From Halobellus sp. LT62 (lineage in GTDB: Archaea > Halobacteriota > Halobacteria > Halobacteriales > Haloferacaceae): a stretch of 64,000 nucleotides of DNA. The stretch covers positions 744,001 through 808,000 of the forward strand of contig NZ_JAYEZO010000002.1 in assembly GCF_037031285.1 (NCBI RefSeq). The letters are read 5' to 3'. This document shows positions 1 to 9,818 of the stretch, in pieces. The translations under genes were made by a program, and so were the position numbers. Position 1 is the stretch's first letter. The number at the start of each line of letters is the position of its first letter. The notes beneath the pieces were generated by a model. It was not told the DNA's origin, ran no database searches, and saw only the letters and a program-made list of their open reading frames with translations.

Positions 1-978
1 GGCGGGATCAAGATCGCGACCAGCGAGGAGGAGGCCCGGCAGTACGCCGACGAGATTCTCGGGATGGACCTCAAGGGGTACACCGTCGAGAAGGTCCTCG
101 TCGAGGAGGGAGTCGACTTCGAGAACGAACTCTACGTCGGAATCACGATGGACCGCGGCGAGGGCGAGCCCGTCGCGATGGTCTCTACTGAAGGTGGGGT
201 CGACATCGAGTCCGTCGCCGAGGAGACGCCCGAAGCGATCGCCCGCGAGCACATCGACCCCGCGTTCGGTCTCCATCCCTATCAGGCGCGGAAGGTCGTC
301 TACGACGCCGGGATCCCCCGGGGCGTCGCCGGCGACGTCGCCTCGATCCTCTCGACGCTCTATGATCTCTACGAGTCGAGGGATGCTTCGGAGATCGAGA
401 TCAACCCCGTGATGATCACCGCGGATCGGGAAGTGGTCGCCGCCGACGCCGTGATGAACATCGACGAGGACGCGCTCTTTCGGCAACCGGACCTCGCGGA
501 GATGGAAGACGAGGCCGCCGCCGACGAGCTCGAGGCGAAGGCCAACGAGTACGGCTTCGACTACGTTCGACTCTCGGGGAACGTCGGCATCATCGGCAAC
601 GGCGCGGGCCTCGTGATGACGACGCTCGACCTCGTCGATCACTTCGGCGGGAAGCCCGCGAACTTCCTCGACATCGGTGGCGGTGCGAAGGCCGAGCGCG
701 TCGCGAACGCCCTCGATATGGTGTTCGCCGACGAGAACGTCGACGCGGTCGTCTTCAACATCTTCGGTGGTATCACCCGCGGCGACGAGGTGGCGAAGGG
801 GATCAACGAGGCGCTCGAATCCTTCGATGAGATCCCGAAGAAGGTCGTCGTCCGCCTCGCCGGCACCAACGCCGAGGAGGGGATGGAGATCCTCAACACC
901 GATCTCGTCGAGGTCGAATCGACGCTCGAAGACGCGGTACAGCGAGCGGTCGAGAACGCACAGGAGGCAGGACAATGA
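1..978 (+). CDS. sucC: Succinyl-CoA ligase [ADP/GDP-forming] subunit beta, 5'-truncated by the window edge
   Basis: The frame is open from base 1, so the gene begins outside the window; about 325 C-terminal residues are visible and roughly 55-60 N-terminal ones are missing compared with the usual length of about 380. The visible part holds the end of the ATP-grasp domain (IEINPVMI motif) and the complete ligase-CoA domain, with the glycine-rich [13 protein letters not shown] stretch, FLDIGGGA, and [17 protein letters not shown]. With SucD it interconverts succinyl-CoA and succinate with substrate-level nucleotide phosphorylation in the TCA cycle, in the cytoplasm. Its stop overlaps the sucD start by 4 bases (ATGA), so the two subunits are translationally coupled. 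Confidence 0.97.
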   Translation, partial: GGIKIATSEEEARQYADEILGMDLKGYTVEKVLVEEGVDFENELYVGITMDRGEGEPVAMVSTEGGVDIESVAEETPEAIAREHIDPAFGLHPYQARKVVYDAGIPRGVAGDVASILSTLYDLYESRDASEIEINPVMITADREVVAADAVMNIDEDALFRQPDLAEMEDEAAADELEAKANEYGFDYVRLSGNVGIIGNGAGLVMTTLDLVDHFGGKPANFLDIGGGAKAERVANALDMVFADENVDAVVFNIFGGITRGDEVAKGINEALESFDEIPKKVVVRLAGTNAEEGMEILNTDLVEVESTLEDAVQRAVENAQEAGQ

Positions 979-1844
979 GCATCTTCGTCGACGACGACAC
1001 GCGCGTTGTGGTACAGGGAATCACCGGTGGGGAGGGCAAGTTCCACACCGAGCAGATGATCGAGTACGGCACGAACGTCGTCGCGGGCGCGGTCCCCGGC
1101 AAAGGCGGCCAAGAGGTCGCGGGCGTCCCCGTCTACGACACGGTCGATCAGGCCGTCGAAGCCGAGGACGCCGACGCCTCGGTTGTGTTCGTCCCGCCGG
1201 CCTTCGCCGGCGACGCGGTCTTCGAGGCCTTGGACACCGATCTGGATCTCGCCGTCGCCATCACCGAAGGCATTCCGACGCAGGATATGGCGAAGGTCAA
1301 CAAGCGTCTTTCGGAGGTCGATACCCGTCTCATCGGTCCGAACTGTCCCGGGATCATCACGCCCGGCGAGGCGAAGTTGGGCATCCTCCCCGGCAACATC
1401 TTCGAGTCCGGCGACGTGGGGCTCGTCTCCCGCTCGGGGACGCTGACCTATCAGGTCGTCTCGAATTTAACTGAAAGAGGCATCGGCCAGACCACCGCCA
1501 TCGGCATCGGCGGCGACCCGATCATCGGGACGTCGTTCGTCGACGCGCTGGAGGCCTTCGAGGCCGATAGTGAGACAAAGGCGGTCGTGATGTGCGGCGA
1601 GATCGGCGGCGAGGACGAAGAGCAGGCCGCGAAGTTCATCGCCGAGAATATGGACACGCCCGTCGCGGGCTTCATTGCCGGCCGCACCGCGCCGCCGGGC
1701 AAGCGGATGGGGCACGCGGGCGCGATCGTCTCCGGATCGGGCACTGGGACTGCAGCGTCGAAGATCGACGCGCTCAACGACGCGGGCGTCCCCGTCGGCG
1801 ACACGCCGAACGAGGTCGCCGACTACATCGAAGACTTCCTCTAG
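975..1844 (+). CDS. sucD: Succinyl-CoA ligase subunit alpha
   Basis: This 289-residue protein has the normal family length. The N-terminal Rossmann CoA-binding domain is seen in [16 protein letters not shown] and [10 protein letters not shown], the [17 protein letters not shown] segment follows, and the phosphorylated histidine lies in [18 protein letters not shown] near residue 240. It forms the SucCD complex of the TCA cycle. The start is fixed by the ATGA overlap with sucC. A pyrimidine-rich stretch just downstream (about 1870-1905) may end the transcript, but no clear hairpin is visible. Confidence 0.97.
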   Translation: MSIFVDDDTRVVVQGITGGEGKFHTEQMIEYGTNVVAGAVPGKGGQEVAGVPVYDTVDQAVEAEDADASVVFVPPAFAGDAVFEALDTDLDLAVAITEGIPTQDMAKVNKRLSEVDTRLIGPNCPGIITPGEAKLGILPGNIFESGDVGLVSRSGTLTYQVVSNLTERGIGQTTAIGIGGDPIIGTSFVDALEAFEADSETKAVVMCGEIGGEDEEQAAKFIAENMDTPVAGFIAGRTAPPGKRMGHAGAIVSGSGTGTAASKIDALNDAGVPVGDTPNEVADYIEDFL

Positions 1845-1948
1845 CGACGGGATCTCTCGCAGAACGGCCGTCCTTTCGCTGCTTCTGTTCTTTTCTCTCT
1901 GCACTCTCAGACGCAGAAGCACCGCGAAACCGAAGATCTACTGCGACG

Positions 1949-3067
1949 TCACGAAACCGTCAGCGACGCGCTTTCGGACTCGAAGAACGCGGTCTCGTAG
2001 CCGTCGTGGCGAGCGATTTGGGGAACGGTCGTGATCGAGAGCGTCACCTCGTCGCCGTCGCGGAGGTCGACGCCGAAATGGGGTGCGCCGTAGTGATAGC
2101 CGACCTCCGGATCCAGCGTCGATGCGAGCGCCTCCTCGAAAACAGTGTCGCCGCCGCGCGCCACCGTCGCCTGTACGCCCATCATCGGGAGGACGATCCC
2201 GTTGTGGGGCGTCCGCGCGACGGCGTAGAAATAGGGATCCGATCCGAAGCGAGACTCGGTCTCGCCCCCCGAGGCGATGACTCCGTCGAAAACGACGTCG
2301 CCGACGCGGACGCGTCGGAGGTGTCGACCCGGGAGCGACGCCATCTCGACGGCGCGTCCGACCGGAACGTCCCCCATCTCCATCGGCGGGATGGCTCCCC
2401 GCTCGCCGGCGTTCTCCGGTTCGGAGATAGAGATGTCGGACAGCTGGGCGGGATCGAACTCGAAGGGGATCACGGCCGTCTCTGCAGACTCGAACGCCCC
2501 CGCGAAGCCGCCCGTGCATCGCAGCGAGACGCCGCCGATTTGCACGTGCGCTTCGTACTCGCCCGCACCGTCGAGCGCGTAGTTGTCGCCGTAGTGCATC
2601 CCCATCTGCTGGGAGAGCATCGGATACGCGATCTCTTGGGTGACAGTCTCCCCGCTCTCGTTCCGGATCTCGATCGTCAGCCCCGAATCGATCGGCAGCG
2701 CCATCCCCGTCTCGGTGTCCCACAGCGACGCCATCAGGTGGACGTCGTCGTCGGCCTCGACGACCGTCTTCGACGTCTCGCTGCCGGTGAGCGTCCAGAA
2801 GCGATGCGGATAGGAATACATAAGCGCGACGCCGTAGCGACCGGCCGTCGTTCGCCCGTACATCCCCATTCCCTCCGTGACGGCGGGCACGTAGACGGCG
2901 TCCGGCCGGTCCGAGGCCAAGGGCGGGTCACGCCACGCGGACTGCCGCTCGAATCCGAGCGTCTGGAGGCACCCGGCGGTGCCGACAAGTCCTCCCGCCG
3001 CGAGCGTTCCGAGAAACGCGCGGCGAGTCGGACCCGCCCCCGACGACGGCTGTGGAGAACCTCTCAT
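1949..3067 (-). CDS. Tat-exported lipoprotein, possible P19-like metal-binding family
   Basis: 372 residues with an N-terminal twin-arginine motif (TRRAFLGTLAAGG) and a lipobox ending at Cys33 (GTAGC), so it should be exported folded and lipid-anchored outside the membrane. The start at 3067 places the RR pair about 15 residues in; an in-frame extension to 3163 is rich in Arg/His and unlike a signal peptide. The mature part is rich in Met and His clusters (MGMYG, MLSQQMGMHYGDN, PPMEMGD, LPMMG, HYGAPHFG), which resemble the Met/His metal sites of the P19/Tpd iron-copper protein family. That link is inference. It is convergent with sucD and appears to be a single-gene unit. Confidence 0.8.
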   Translation of the reverse strand: MRGSPQPSSGAGPTRRAFLGTLAAGGLVGTAGCLQTLGFERQSAWRDPPLASDRPDAVYVPAVTEGMGMYGRTTAGRYGVALMYSYPHRFWTLTGSETSKTVVEADDDVHLMASLWDTETGMALPIDSGLTIEIRNESGETVTQEIAYPMLSQQMGMHYGDNYALDGAGEYEAHVQIGGVSLRCTGGFAGAFESAETAVIPFEFDPAQLSDISISEPENAGERGAIPPMEMGDVPVGRAVEMASLPGRHLRRVRVGDVVFDGVIASGGETESRFGSDPYFYAVARTPHNGIVLPMMGVQATVARGGDTVFEEALASTLDPEVGYHYGAPHFGVDLRDGDEVTLSITTVPQIARHDGYETAFFESESASLTVS

Positions 3068-3233
3068 TTCTCGATGCGACGTTACGCCCCGACAGTGATG
3101 ACGGTTCCGACGGTTCCCGTCCACGGGGAATTCTCCGGAGCAAGTCCGTCGTTTCCGGAGCAAATCTGTTGTCGCCGACCCCGACTACACCGAGGTCGTT
3201 GCCGACGGAGAATCTACTTGTTATCAGTTCGGG

Positions 3234-6200
3234 TTAGCTCGCCCGGGCAACGTCAGTCTCGACCGTCGACGCGGTCAACCGCTGGGTTTCGTCGGTGCTC
3301 CCGCTCGAATCGTCAGTGCTTCCGGAGCCGTCGGTCGAGCTGTCCGATGAGCCGTCGTCGGTCGAGCCGTCGTCACCGGAGCCGCCGCCGATCTGCAGCT
3401 CCTGTTCGTTGCGTTCGAGTTCGACACTCGTGGTGCCGTCCTCAGCGCCGTTGACGTCGCCCTCCGAGACCGAGAGGTTCGACTGGTAGGTGACGATCGA
3501 GCCGTTCTCGAACTCCCCGGGCGAGGAGATCGTGTACGGGCCGGTGGCGCGAACGCTGACGTTCGTGTAGCCGTTATCGGGTCCGTACTCGTCGTAGCCG
3601 GTCGTCGAGTACGGCAGCGTCATCTCGAAGTTACCGTTCTCGTCGGTTTCGGCGCGCTGGGTGTAGGTGAACGTCGAGTTCGTGTTGGGGATGCGCAGCT
3701 CGGTCTGGGCGGTGACGTTGGTGTTCGCGGGCGCGCCGCTGCCTTCGACCGTCGCCCCGGGCACGCGCTCGAACGTCTTCACCCACGCGGGGTTACTCGG
3801 CACGGTCGCCTGCGGGTTGATGCCGGCGACCTGTGAGTCCTGTGCGGTCGTTCGGAGGATCGAGTTGGCTCCGGAGGTGTCGCTCACGTGCGCGAGGCGG
3901 TAGTGTTCGAGCGCCTCCACGCGCTCGGTCGGGTACTGTCCGACGCCGCCGATCTGCGCGGAGCCGTCCTCTTCGACGTACGCCTCCGCGGCGCTCATAT
4001 TGTCGAACGTTCGGACGAAGGTGTTCTCACCTTGGGCGTTGGCCGGGACGGTTATCGAGTCGCCGCCCTGCGTTTGGACCTCTCGCTCCTCCCAGTCGAA
4101 GACGATCGGCGAGGGTGAGCGAGCGCTGCCGTGGTAGTAGTACAGCTTCGTCATCGTGCTGTCGTAGAAGCGGTCGGTGCGCATCGAGGTCGTCCCGACG
4201 AACCGCCCCTCGTTCTCGTCGTCGAAGCGGTACATCGTCCGGATGAAGTCCTCGCGGGAGACGTTCTCTTCGGCGTCGTAGAACACCGTCGGCGCGCCGA
4301 ACTTCGAGCCCGGCGTCGCCATCTGCCAGTCGACCATCACGTAACGGGTCTGGTCGCCCTCGGTGCTCTGGGAGGTGAGGACCTCTTCGGATTGGGTCTC
4401 GTTCGGCGCGAGCAGGAAGTTCGCGGCCTCAGTCGCACCCTCTTGGAACGGGTTGGCGTTCGGGATGCGCTCGCCTTCGACGGTGATCCAGTGGCCGTAG
4501 TCCCACCACGACATCACGCCGTAGGCTCCCTCGGGGTACTCGAAGTCCTCGGTTCGCTCGTAGGTGCCGTAATAGTCGAGTTGGTCGGCGTTACCCGCGC
4601 CGCCGAGGTTCCCCTCTTCGGGCGTGTTGCCCTGCATCCACTCGAGGGACTCGTCCCAGACGGTGACCGCGCCGGGGCCGTTGTTCTGGGCGGACTCCCA
4701 CGCGGGCGACGTCTGGGTGTTGCCGACGGAGATCGGGATCGCGAGCGCGGGACCGAGAATCAGGAGGACCGAGGCGACGATCGCCAGCACTTGGTAGCCG
4801 TCGATGTCGTCGACGGCCTCGCGCGCGGACGTGTCGAGGTCGACCCACGAGAGGATCTGCCCGAAGAGGTACGCGTTGAACACGGCGACGACGATCGCGA
4901 GGTAGTAGTTGAAGCGAACTTGGGTGAACGCCATCGCGGTGATGAACACCGCCCAGACGACGAGGAAGAGGTGTTCGGATTCGTATTTCGTGATGAAGGT
5001 CGCGCCGACGATGAGCGCCGAGACGATCAGGAGTCCGGCGACCTGTTCGTCGATGCCGGTGACTGACTCGATTCCGTCGGGGATCGCCGGGATGAGGAAC
5101 AGGAGTGCCACAATCGCGAGTGAACCAGCGATGTAGCCGTACGCTCTGGTGGTTCCTTTCTTGGCGAGCGGCTTCGCGTGGAGCCAGATCGCAGCGAGGA
5201 GTCCCGTGAAGAACGTCAGGCCGTACTCGATGGAGATCCGGCCAGCGGCGTCGACGCCGTAGCGCTGGAGGCTGCTCGGCGCGATGAACGGTTGCGCCTC
5301 GCCGATGGTTCGGGTGGCGGCGTTGGCGGAGAAGCCGACGATGCGGAGGAGGTTGTTGACCGTGTATCCGACAATGTCGATCGGGAGAAGTATCAAGATT
5401 CCAATCCCGATCACGCTGAGACCACTAACCGCTACAGGATAGAGGGTAGTATCGAGATCGGTAGTTTCCCAGACACGTGCGAGCCACGATAGGGCGATGA
5501 CGGCAGTAGCCACACCAAAAGCCGCCCCCGGCTGAAGCAACGATGGGATTGTCGTATTCGGATCGAGCTGATCGATAACGAGAAGCGACATTACCGTCAC
5601 GACGAGCATACTCGTCGCGACGACGAATGCGGTGGGTTCCGGCGTTTGATCGTTGACTACGGCGCTCGTGATCTTCACGAGCGCGAAAACGCCGATGATG
5701 CCGATCAAAAAGACCGCAGGAGGCCACGTCCAAAGATAGATCCCGATAAGGAATCCGGCGAGGAGGCTCCATTTCAGCGGCTCTCCGATCGTATCGATTT
5801 CTTGGTTTTCGATGATTTCCTCGTAGATCACTTCCCAGACGGGCATCGACTCTTTAGCTCGCGCGAGTGCGATGACGAATGCGGCGACGGACAATCCCAT
5901 CGCCAAGGGTTCGATCCCGTTGTGATCGGCGACGCCGACGAGCGAGCGACTGAGGAACGAGCCGGGCAGAAGCAGGAGGACGACCGCTCCGAAGATGCCC
6001 GCGAAGCGTCCCGAGAGTCGCTTACCGATGAGGTACACAGGAATCGCGGTGAGCGCTCCGGCCACCGCAGGAGACACGAGAAGGGTCTTGGCGACCAACT
6101 CTTGGCTAGGAGAACCGAGACCGATAATCAGCGCGGCGGTAGCGACAATCTGGTCGTAAAGCGTCCCGAACTGGCCGACGAACGTTCCGTAGGGGAAGTT

Positions 6201-6452
6201 CGTCCACGGGTCGAACGGCATCGTGGAGGGCCAGTTCTGGACGGTGTACACCGTGGCTCTGAAGTGATACCACGCGTCGTTGCCGGAGAAGAACACCTCT
6301 CCGTCACGGATGAAATTACTGTACGACTGGAGTCGGATGGCGAGCATCGCCACCACTACCACGACTAACGCGGGGACGTGGTACCAGTCCTCGAGAATAT
6401 CGAGTACTGACTGCGAGGGTATACCCTCGCTATCATCGTTGTCTGCACTCAT
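3234..6452 (-). CDS. aglB: AglB, dolichyl-phosphooligosaccharide-protein glycosyltransferase
   Basis: AglB is the STT3-type oligosaccharyltransferase that moves the lipid-linked glycan onto Asn in N-x-S/T sequons outside the membrane. The 1072-residue protein has an N-terminal multispan domain (about residues 25-590). A first-loop acidic site sits in GNDAWYHFR (D59), ADHNGIEP lies near residue 175, and a TIxE motif (TIGE) is at 382-385. The catalytic-domain WWDYG motif is at 649-653. The C-terminal domain is beta-rich and ends in a Ser/Gly/Asp/Thr-rich tail. A TATA-like GGCTTATTCG lies 28 bases before the start. It is the last gene of a leftward run of sugar-nucleotide genes, the usual context in haloarchaeal glycosylation islands. 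Confidence 0.97.
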   Translation of the reverse strand: MSADNDDSEGIPSQSVLDILEDWYHVPALVVVVVAMLAIRLQSYSNFIRDGEVFFSGNDAWYHFRATVYTVQNWPSTMPFDPWTNFPYGTFVGQFGTLYDQIVATAALIIGLGSPSQELVAKTLLVSPAVAGALTAIPVYLIGKRLSGRFAGIFGAVVLLLLPGSFLSRSLVGVADHNGIEPLAMGLSVAAFVIALARAKESMPVWEVIYEEIIENQEIDTIGEPLKWSLLAGFLIGIYLWTWPPAVFLIGIIGVFALVKITSAVVNDQTPEPTAFVVATSMLVVTVMSLLVIDQLDPNTTIPSLLQPGAAFGVATAVIALSWLARVWETTDLDTTLYPVAVSGLSVIGIGILILLPIDIVGYTVNNLLRIVGFSANAATRTIGEAQPFIAPSSLQRYGVDAAGRISIEYGLTFFTGLLAAIWLHAKPLAKKGTTRAYGYIAGSLAIVALLFLIPAIPDGIESVTGIDEQVAGLLIVSALIVGATFITKYESEHLFLVVWAVFITAMAFTQVRFNYYLAIVVAVFNAYLFGQILSWVDLDTSAREAVDDIDGYQVLAIVASVLLILGPALAIPISVGNTQTSPAWESAQNNGPGAVTVWDESLEWMQGNTPEEGNLGGAGNADQLDYYGTYERTEDFEYPEGAYGVMSWWDYGHWITVEGERIPNANPFQEGATEAANFLLAPNETQSEEVLTSQSTEGDQTRYVMVDWQMATPGSKFGAPTVFYDAEENVSREDFIRTMYRFDDENEGRFVGTTSMRTDRFYDSTMTKLYYYHGSARSPSPIVFDWEEREVQTQGGDSITVPANAQGENTFVRTFDNMSAAEAYVEEDGSAQIGGVGQYPTERVEALEHYRLAHVSDTSGANSILRTTAQDSQVAGINPQATVPSNPAWVKTFERVPGATVEGSGAPANTNVTAQTELRIPNTNSTFTYTQRAETDENGNFEMTLPYSTTGYDEYGPDNGYTNVSVRATGPYTISSPGEFENGSIVTYQSNLSVSEGDVNGAEDGTTSVELERNEQELQIGGGSGDDGSTDDGSSDSSTDGSGSTDDSSGSTDETQRLTASTVETDVARAS

Positions 6453-6475
6453 TGGTGTGGACGTCTTGGAAAGAG

Positions 6476-6485
6476 CGAATAAGCC
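6476..6485 (-). promoter_or_regulatory. TATA box of aglB
   Basis: Read on the minus strand, GGCTTATTCG is centred 28 bases before the aglB ATG, the spacing expected for an archaeal promoter with an almost absent leader. It suggests aglB can be transcribed on its own as well as from upstream. Confidence 0.5.
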
Positions 6486-6526
6486 TTGTGAAGTGAGGTT
6501 TCACTCAGCGCCACGAACGGTGAGGG

Positions 6527-7582
6527 TTATCTGTCGTCGTACCAGTCAACGAACCGTTCGATTCCCGCAGCAAACTCTACTTGCGGCTCCCAGTCTAACT
6601 CTTCACGGGCGCGAGAGATGTCGGAGACGTACACTTTCTGGTCTCCTTCCCGCCACTCGTCGAACGAGAGATCCGGCCGGGACCCGGTCTTCTCTTCGAG
6701 GAGATCGAGAAATTCGAGCAGGCTCGTCGTGTTTTCTTCTCCCCCGCCGATGTTGTACACTGCGGGCTTTCCCTCGGGATCGGAGAGGAACGCGTCGTAC
6801 GCTCTGATCAGATCTTTCACGTAGAGCACGTCTCTTACCTGCTTGCCATCTCCGAAAATCGTGAGCGGCTCGTCGCGTAGTGTACTAATCGCAAAGTGTG
6901 CGACCCAGCCTTGGTCTTCGTTTCCGAACTGACGCGTTCCGTAGATGCAACTCATTCGGAATGCGGCCGCGTCAACCTCGCCGCGCTCAGCGTAATCTTG
7001 AACGTACAGATCCGCAGCGAGTTTCGACACGCCATACGGCGTATGTTCGCAGTCGTCGATGGATAGCGTCTCGGGAATCCCCCGGTCGTACTCCGGGTCG
7101 TCGTACCAGTAGCGACTGCCCTCCTCGCGAACCGGGATCTCGTTCACGTTGTCGCCGTAGACCTTGTTGGTGGATGCGAGAACGACAGCCGGGTCGCTGT
7201 CTGCTTTTCGCGCCGCTTCGAGTACGTTAAACGTTCCCTCGGCGTTAACCTCGAAATCAGTTCGCGGATCGGTCAGCGAGGCGGTCACGGCGACCTGTCC
7301 GGCCGTGTGGACGATCGCGTCGTGTCCTTCGACGACCGACTCCAATCGCTGCTGATCGCGAATGTCCGCTTCGAGGAGCGCTACCTCGGGGTAGTTCTCT
7401 TCGATATACTCCCAGTTGTACGCGGCCGTATTTCGGGTTTCGTCGGCTTTTTCGAGGGTTTCAACGCGGCTCAGATTATCGAGTGCCGTCACATTTGCGC
7501 CACGTTCGGCGTAGTATTCGACTGCGTGGCTCCCGACAAACCCCGCGCCACCCGTCACTAGAACGTTCTTGGGATTGCTCAT
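6527..7582 (-). CDS. NAD-dependent epimerase/dehydratase, CDP-paratose/tyvelose 2-epimerase-like
   Basis: This 351-residue extended SDR carries the NAD-binding GGAGFVGSH loop at about residues 11-19 and the catalytic YxxxK in TPYGVSKLAADLY. The STNKVYGD segment, where most UDP-sugar epimerases have S-S/T-x-VYG, is typical of CDP-tyvelose/paratose 2-epimerase-like proteins, as I recall that subfamily. It probably makes a nucleotide-activated sugar for the N-glycan. It lies between another SDR and aglB in the same leftward run. The exact substrate cannot be told from the sequence. Confidence 0.85.
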   Translation of the reverse strand: MSNPKNVLVTGGAGFVGSHAVEYYAERGANVTALDNLSRVETLEKADETRNTAAYNWEYIEENYPEVALLEADIRDQQRLESVVEGHDAIVHTAGQVAVTASLTDPRTDFEVNAEGTFNVLEAARKADSDPAVVLASTNKVYGDNVNEIPVREEGSRYWYDDPEYDRGIPETLSIDDCEHTPYGVSKLAADLYVQDYAERGEVDAAAFRMSCIYGTRQFGNEDQGWVAHFAISTLRDEPLTIFGDGKQVRDVLYVKDLIRAYDAFLSDPEGKPAVYNIGGGEENTTSLLEFLDLLEEKTGSRPDLSFDEWREGDQKVYVSDISRAREELDWEPQVEFAAGIERFVDWYDDR

Positions 7583-7620
7583 ACGTATGCCTCAGACAAG
7601 TGCGTGAAATCAGTTTCTCA

Positions 7621-8745
7621 TCAGTCTTCGCCGACGAGCCCCTTCGCTTCGAGTTCGGCGTGTGCCTCCTCGAATCGGTCTTCTGCATCCCGTTTGCGTC
7701 CCCACTCCACCAGTTCGCGCATCCCCTGCTCGAAGCCGACCTCGGCCTCGAACCCGAGCTCATCGGCCGCGAGCGACGGGTCCGCGAAGCAGTGGCGGAT
7801 ATCCCCCTGTCGGAAGTCGTTGGCTATCTCAGGAGACAGTTCGTCTTCCTTCCCGTACAGTTCGATGAGCGTCTCCGCGATTTCGTTGATCGAGACGGGA
7901 CTTCCGGTTCCGATGTTGACCGCGACGTCCGACGCGTCGGATTCCATCGCGAGTCTGTTCGCCCGTGCGACGTCGCTCACGTGGATGAAATCGCGCGTCT
8001 GCTCGCCATCCTCGAAAATGAGTGGTGGGTTATCGTTCTTGATGCGGCTCGAAAAGATCGCACAGACGCCCGTGTAGGGATTGTCGAGGGACTGCCGGCT
8101 CCCGAAGATGTTGAAATACCTGAGCGCGACGGCGGGAATGTCGTACGCGCGGCAGACCGAGAGCGTGAGCTCTTCTTGATCCTTCTTCGAGATGGCGTAG
8201 ACGCTCGTACTCTCTCGGGGTTTCGACTCCGTCGTCGCAACGGGCTCCAATTCCGCGCCGCACTCGGGGCAGATATGCTCCCACTGCCCTTGCTTCATCT
8301 GTTCTTCTTCCCGTAGTGACGGATGTCTGAGTTCGTCCTCCTCGGAGCACCGATACGTTCCCTCCCCGTAGATCGACATCGAGGACGCGACGACGACCTT
8401 TTCCAGCTCTATCTCCTCGTTGACGATGATATCGAGAAGCCGTGCGGTCGCCAGTGTATTGACCTCAACGTACTCTTCGATCTCGTACATCGACTGGCCC
8501 ACGCCAACCGCGCTGGCCTGATGGTTGAGGACGTCGGCATCTTCGAGTAGCTCTGTCATCAACTCTCGGTCGCGGACGTCGCCCCAGACGTACTCCGCCT
8601 CCTCGTTGAGATACTCGGGCTCACCGTCGTGGACTTGTTCGGTGAGATTGTCGACGACTGTCACGTCGTACCCTTCGTCGACGAGTTCGTCGACGAGGTG
8701 ACTCCCGATGAAGCCCGCGCCACCAGTGACAAGGACGTTCGTCAT
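7621..8745 (-). CDS. NAD-dependent epimerase/dehydratase with CPxC insert (dTDP-L-rhamnose 4-epimerase-like)
   Basis: This extended SDR of 374 residues has GGAGFIGSH near the N terminus and the catalytic Tyr/Lys in SVYAISKKDQEEL. The start at 8745 is preceded by GGAGG 8 bases upstream; an in-frame ATG at 8772 lacks this. Between the SMSIYGEG strand and the catalytic Tyr there is an insert of about 40 residues with WEHICPECGAEL and a further Cys in TYRCSEED, which may bind zinc. I recall this insert from dTDP-L-rhamnose 4-epimerase-type proteins, so a 6-deoxyhexose substrate is possible. It is clustered with two other SDRs, a nucleotidyltransferase and aglB. Confidence 0.85.
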   Translation of the reverse strand: MTNVLVTGGAGFIGSHLVDELVDEGYDVTVVDNLTEQVHDGEPEYLNEEAEYVWGDVRDRELMTELLEDADVLNHQASAVGVGQSMYEIEEYVEVNTLATARLLDIIVNEEIELEKVVVASSMSIYGEGTYRCSEEDELRHPSLREEEQMKQGQWEHICPECGAELEPVATTESKPRESTSVYAISKKDQEELTLSVCRAYDIPAVALRYFNIFGSRQSLDNPYTGVCAIFSSRIKNDNPPLIFEDGEQTRDFIHVSDVARANRLAMESDASDVAVNIGTGSPVSINEIAETLIELYGKEDELSPEIANDFRQGDIRHCFADPSLAADELGFEAEVGFEQGMRELVEWGRKRDAEDRFEEAHAELEAKGLVGED

Positions 8746-8802
8746 ACCTACGCCTCCGGAGGCATCATTCAAAAAGGCACTCTTCTAGCCTACGGGCGGC
8801 CG

Positions 8803-9777
8803 CTATTTTGATGAGCTGTCGGACGCTAACTGCGGGTTCAGTTGGTTTTCGAAGTAGGGAACCGTTCGTTCGAGTCCCGTTTGTAGCGAAACGGTCGGTT
8901 CCCAATCAAGCATCGCCTGCGCTCTGGAGATGTCCGGTCGTCGGACTTCCGGGTCATCTTCCGGGAGTTCCCTGTAGGTAATCTCCGAGGCAGTATCGAC
9001 GACTTCGAGGACGATCTCGGCCAATTCTCGGATCGTGATCTCGTTGGTATTACCCAGATTAACCACGTTGCCAGCCGCCATCCCTCCCGGGGCGTCGGCG
9101 AACGCTCGAATCCCATCAATCAGATCCGAGACGTAGCAGAAGCTTCGCGTCTGAGAACCGTCACCGTAGACCGTCAGATCGTCACCGGAGAGCGCCTGTG
9201 AGAGAAAGTTCGGAATGACGCGCCCGTCGTTCGGACGCATTCGCGGCCCGTACGTATTGAAGATGCGGACAGTTCGGATGTCCATCCCGTACTTCCGCTC
9301 GTAGGCCACGGCGAGCGCCTCCGAGAACCGCTTCGATTCGTCGTACGGAGCGCGGGGCCCTCTGATGTTGACGTTTCCGTGGTACGTCTCCGTTTGCGGA
9401 TGTTCCTCTGGATTTCCGTACACTTCGCTCGTGGACGCGATGATCGATCTCGCGCCATATTCACGAGCGCACTCCAGCGCGTTCTTCGTCCCCTCGCTGT
9501 TGGTCAACGCAATTTCGACGGCGTGGGTACCGAAGTCCTCCGGGCTCGCACGCGACGCAAGGTGGTAGACGATATCGACGTCATCGAACGCCGGGAAGGG
9601 TTCTCTGACGTCGTGGTTTTCGATCGCGATGTCGGCAGTCTGCAGGTGCGCGAGATTCTCCGGCCGTCCGCTTCCGTAGTTATCCAGAACAGTCACCCGA
9701 TAGTCGTCTTCCAGCAGATCGTCGACGAGATGACTGCCGAGGAATCCGGCTCCCCCTGTGACAACTGCGTGTCTCAT
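8803..9777 (-). CDS. NAD-dependent SDR, UDP-glucuronate decarboxylase-like
   Basis: 324-residue extended SDR with GGAGFLGSH at the N terminus, STSEVYGNPEEHPQTE, and the catalytic YDESKR. The string ending in IFNTYGPRMRPNDGRVIPNF and the VYGDGSQTRSF motif match the UDP-xylose synthase (UDP-glucuronate decarboxylase) branch of the family closely. If correct it supplies a pentose or 4-keto-pentose donor for the N-glycan. Other branches of UDP-sugar SDRs cannot be ruled out. It is the second gene of the leftward aglB-linked run. Confidence 0.88.
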   Translation of the reverse strand: MRHAVVTGGAGFLGSHLVDDLLEDDYRVTVLDNYGSGRPENLAHLQTADIAIENHDVREPFPAFDDVDIVYHLASRASPEDFGTHAVEIALTNSEGTKNALECAREYGARSIIASTSEVYGNPEEHPQTETYHGNVNIRGPRAPYDESKRFSEALAVAYERKYGMDIRTVRIFNTYGPRMRPNDGRVIPNFLSQALSGDDLTVYGDGSQTRSFCYVSDLIDGIRAFADAPGGMAAGNVVNLGNTNEITIRELAEIVLEVVDTASEITYRELPEDDPEVRRPDISRAQAMLDWEPTVSLQTGLERTVPYFENQLNPQLASDSSSK

Positions 9778-9818
9778 TAGTATAGTAGAATTACTTGGTA
9801 CGTTTCGTTCTATCGGTT

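Noticed and set aside
1592-3454. Long plus-strand open frame of 620 codons opposite sucD end and the lipoprotein gene
   Set aside because: It is Arg-rich and without any family feature, and it covers a well-supported lipoprotein gene on the other strand; such frames are common by chance in high-GC DNA.
4131-6368. Plus-strand open frames opposite aglB
   Set aside because: AglB on the minus strand has all family motifs over the whole length; the opposite frames are composition shadows.
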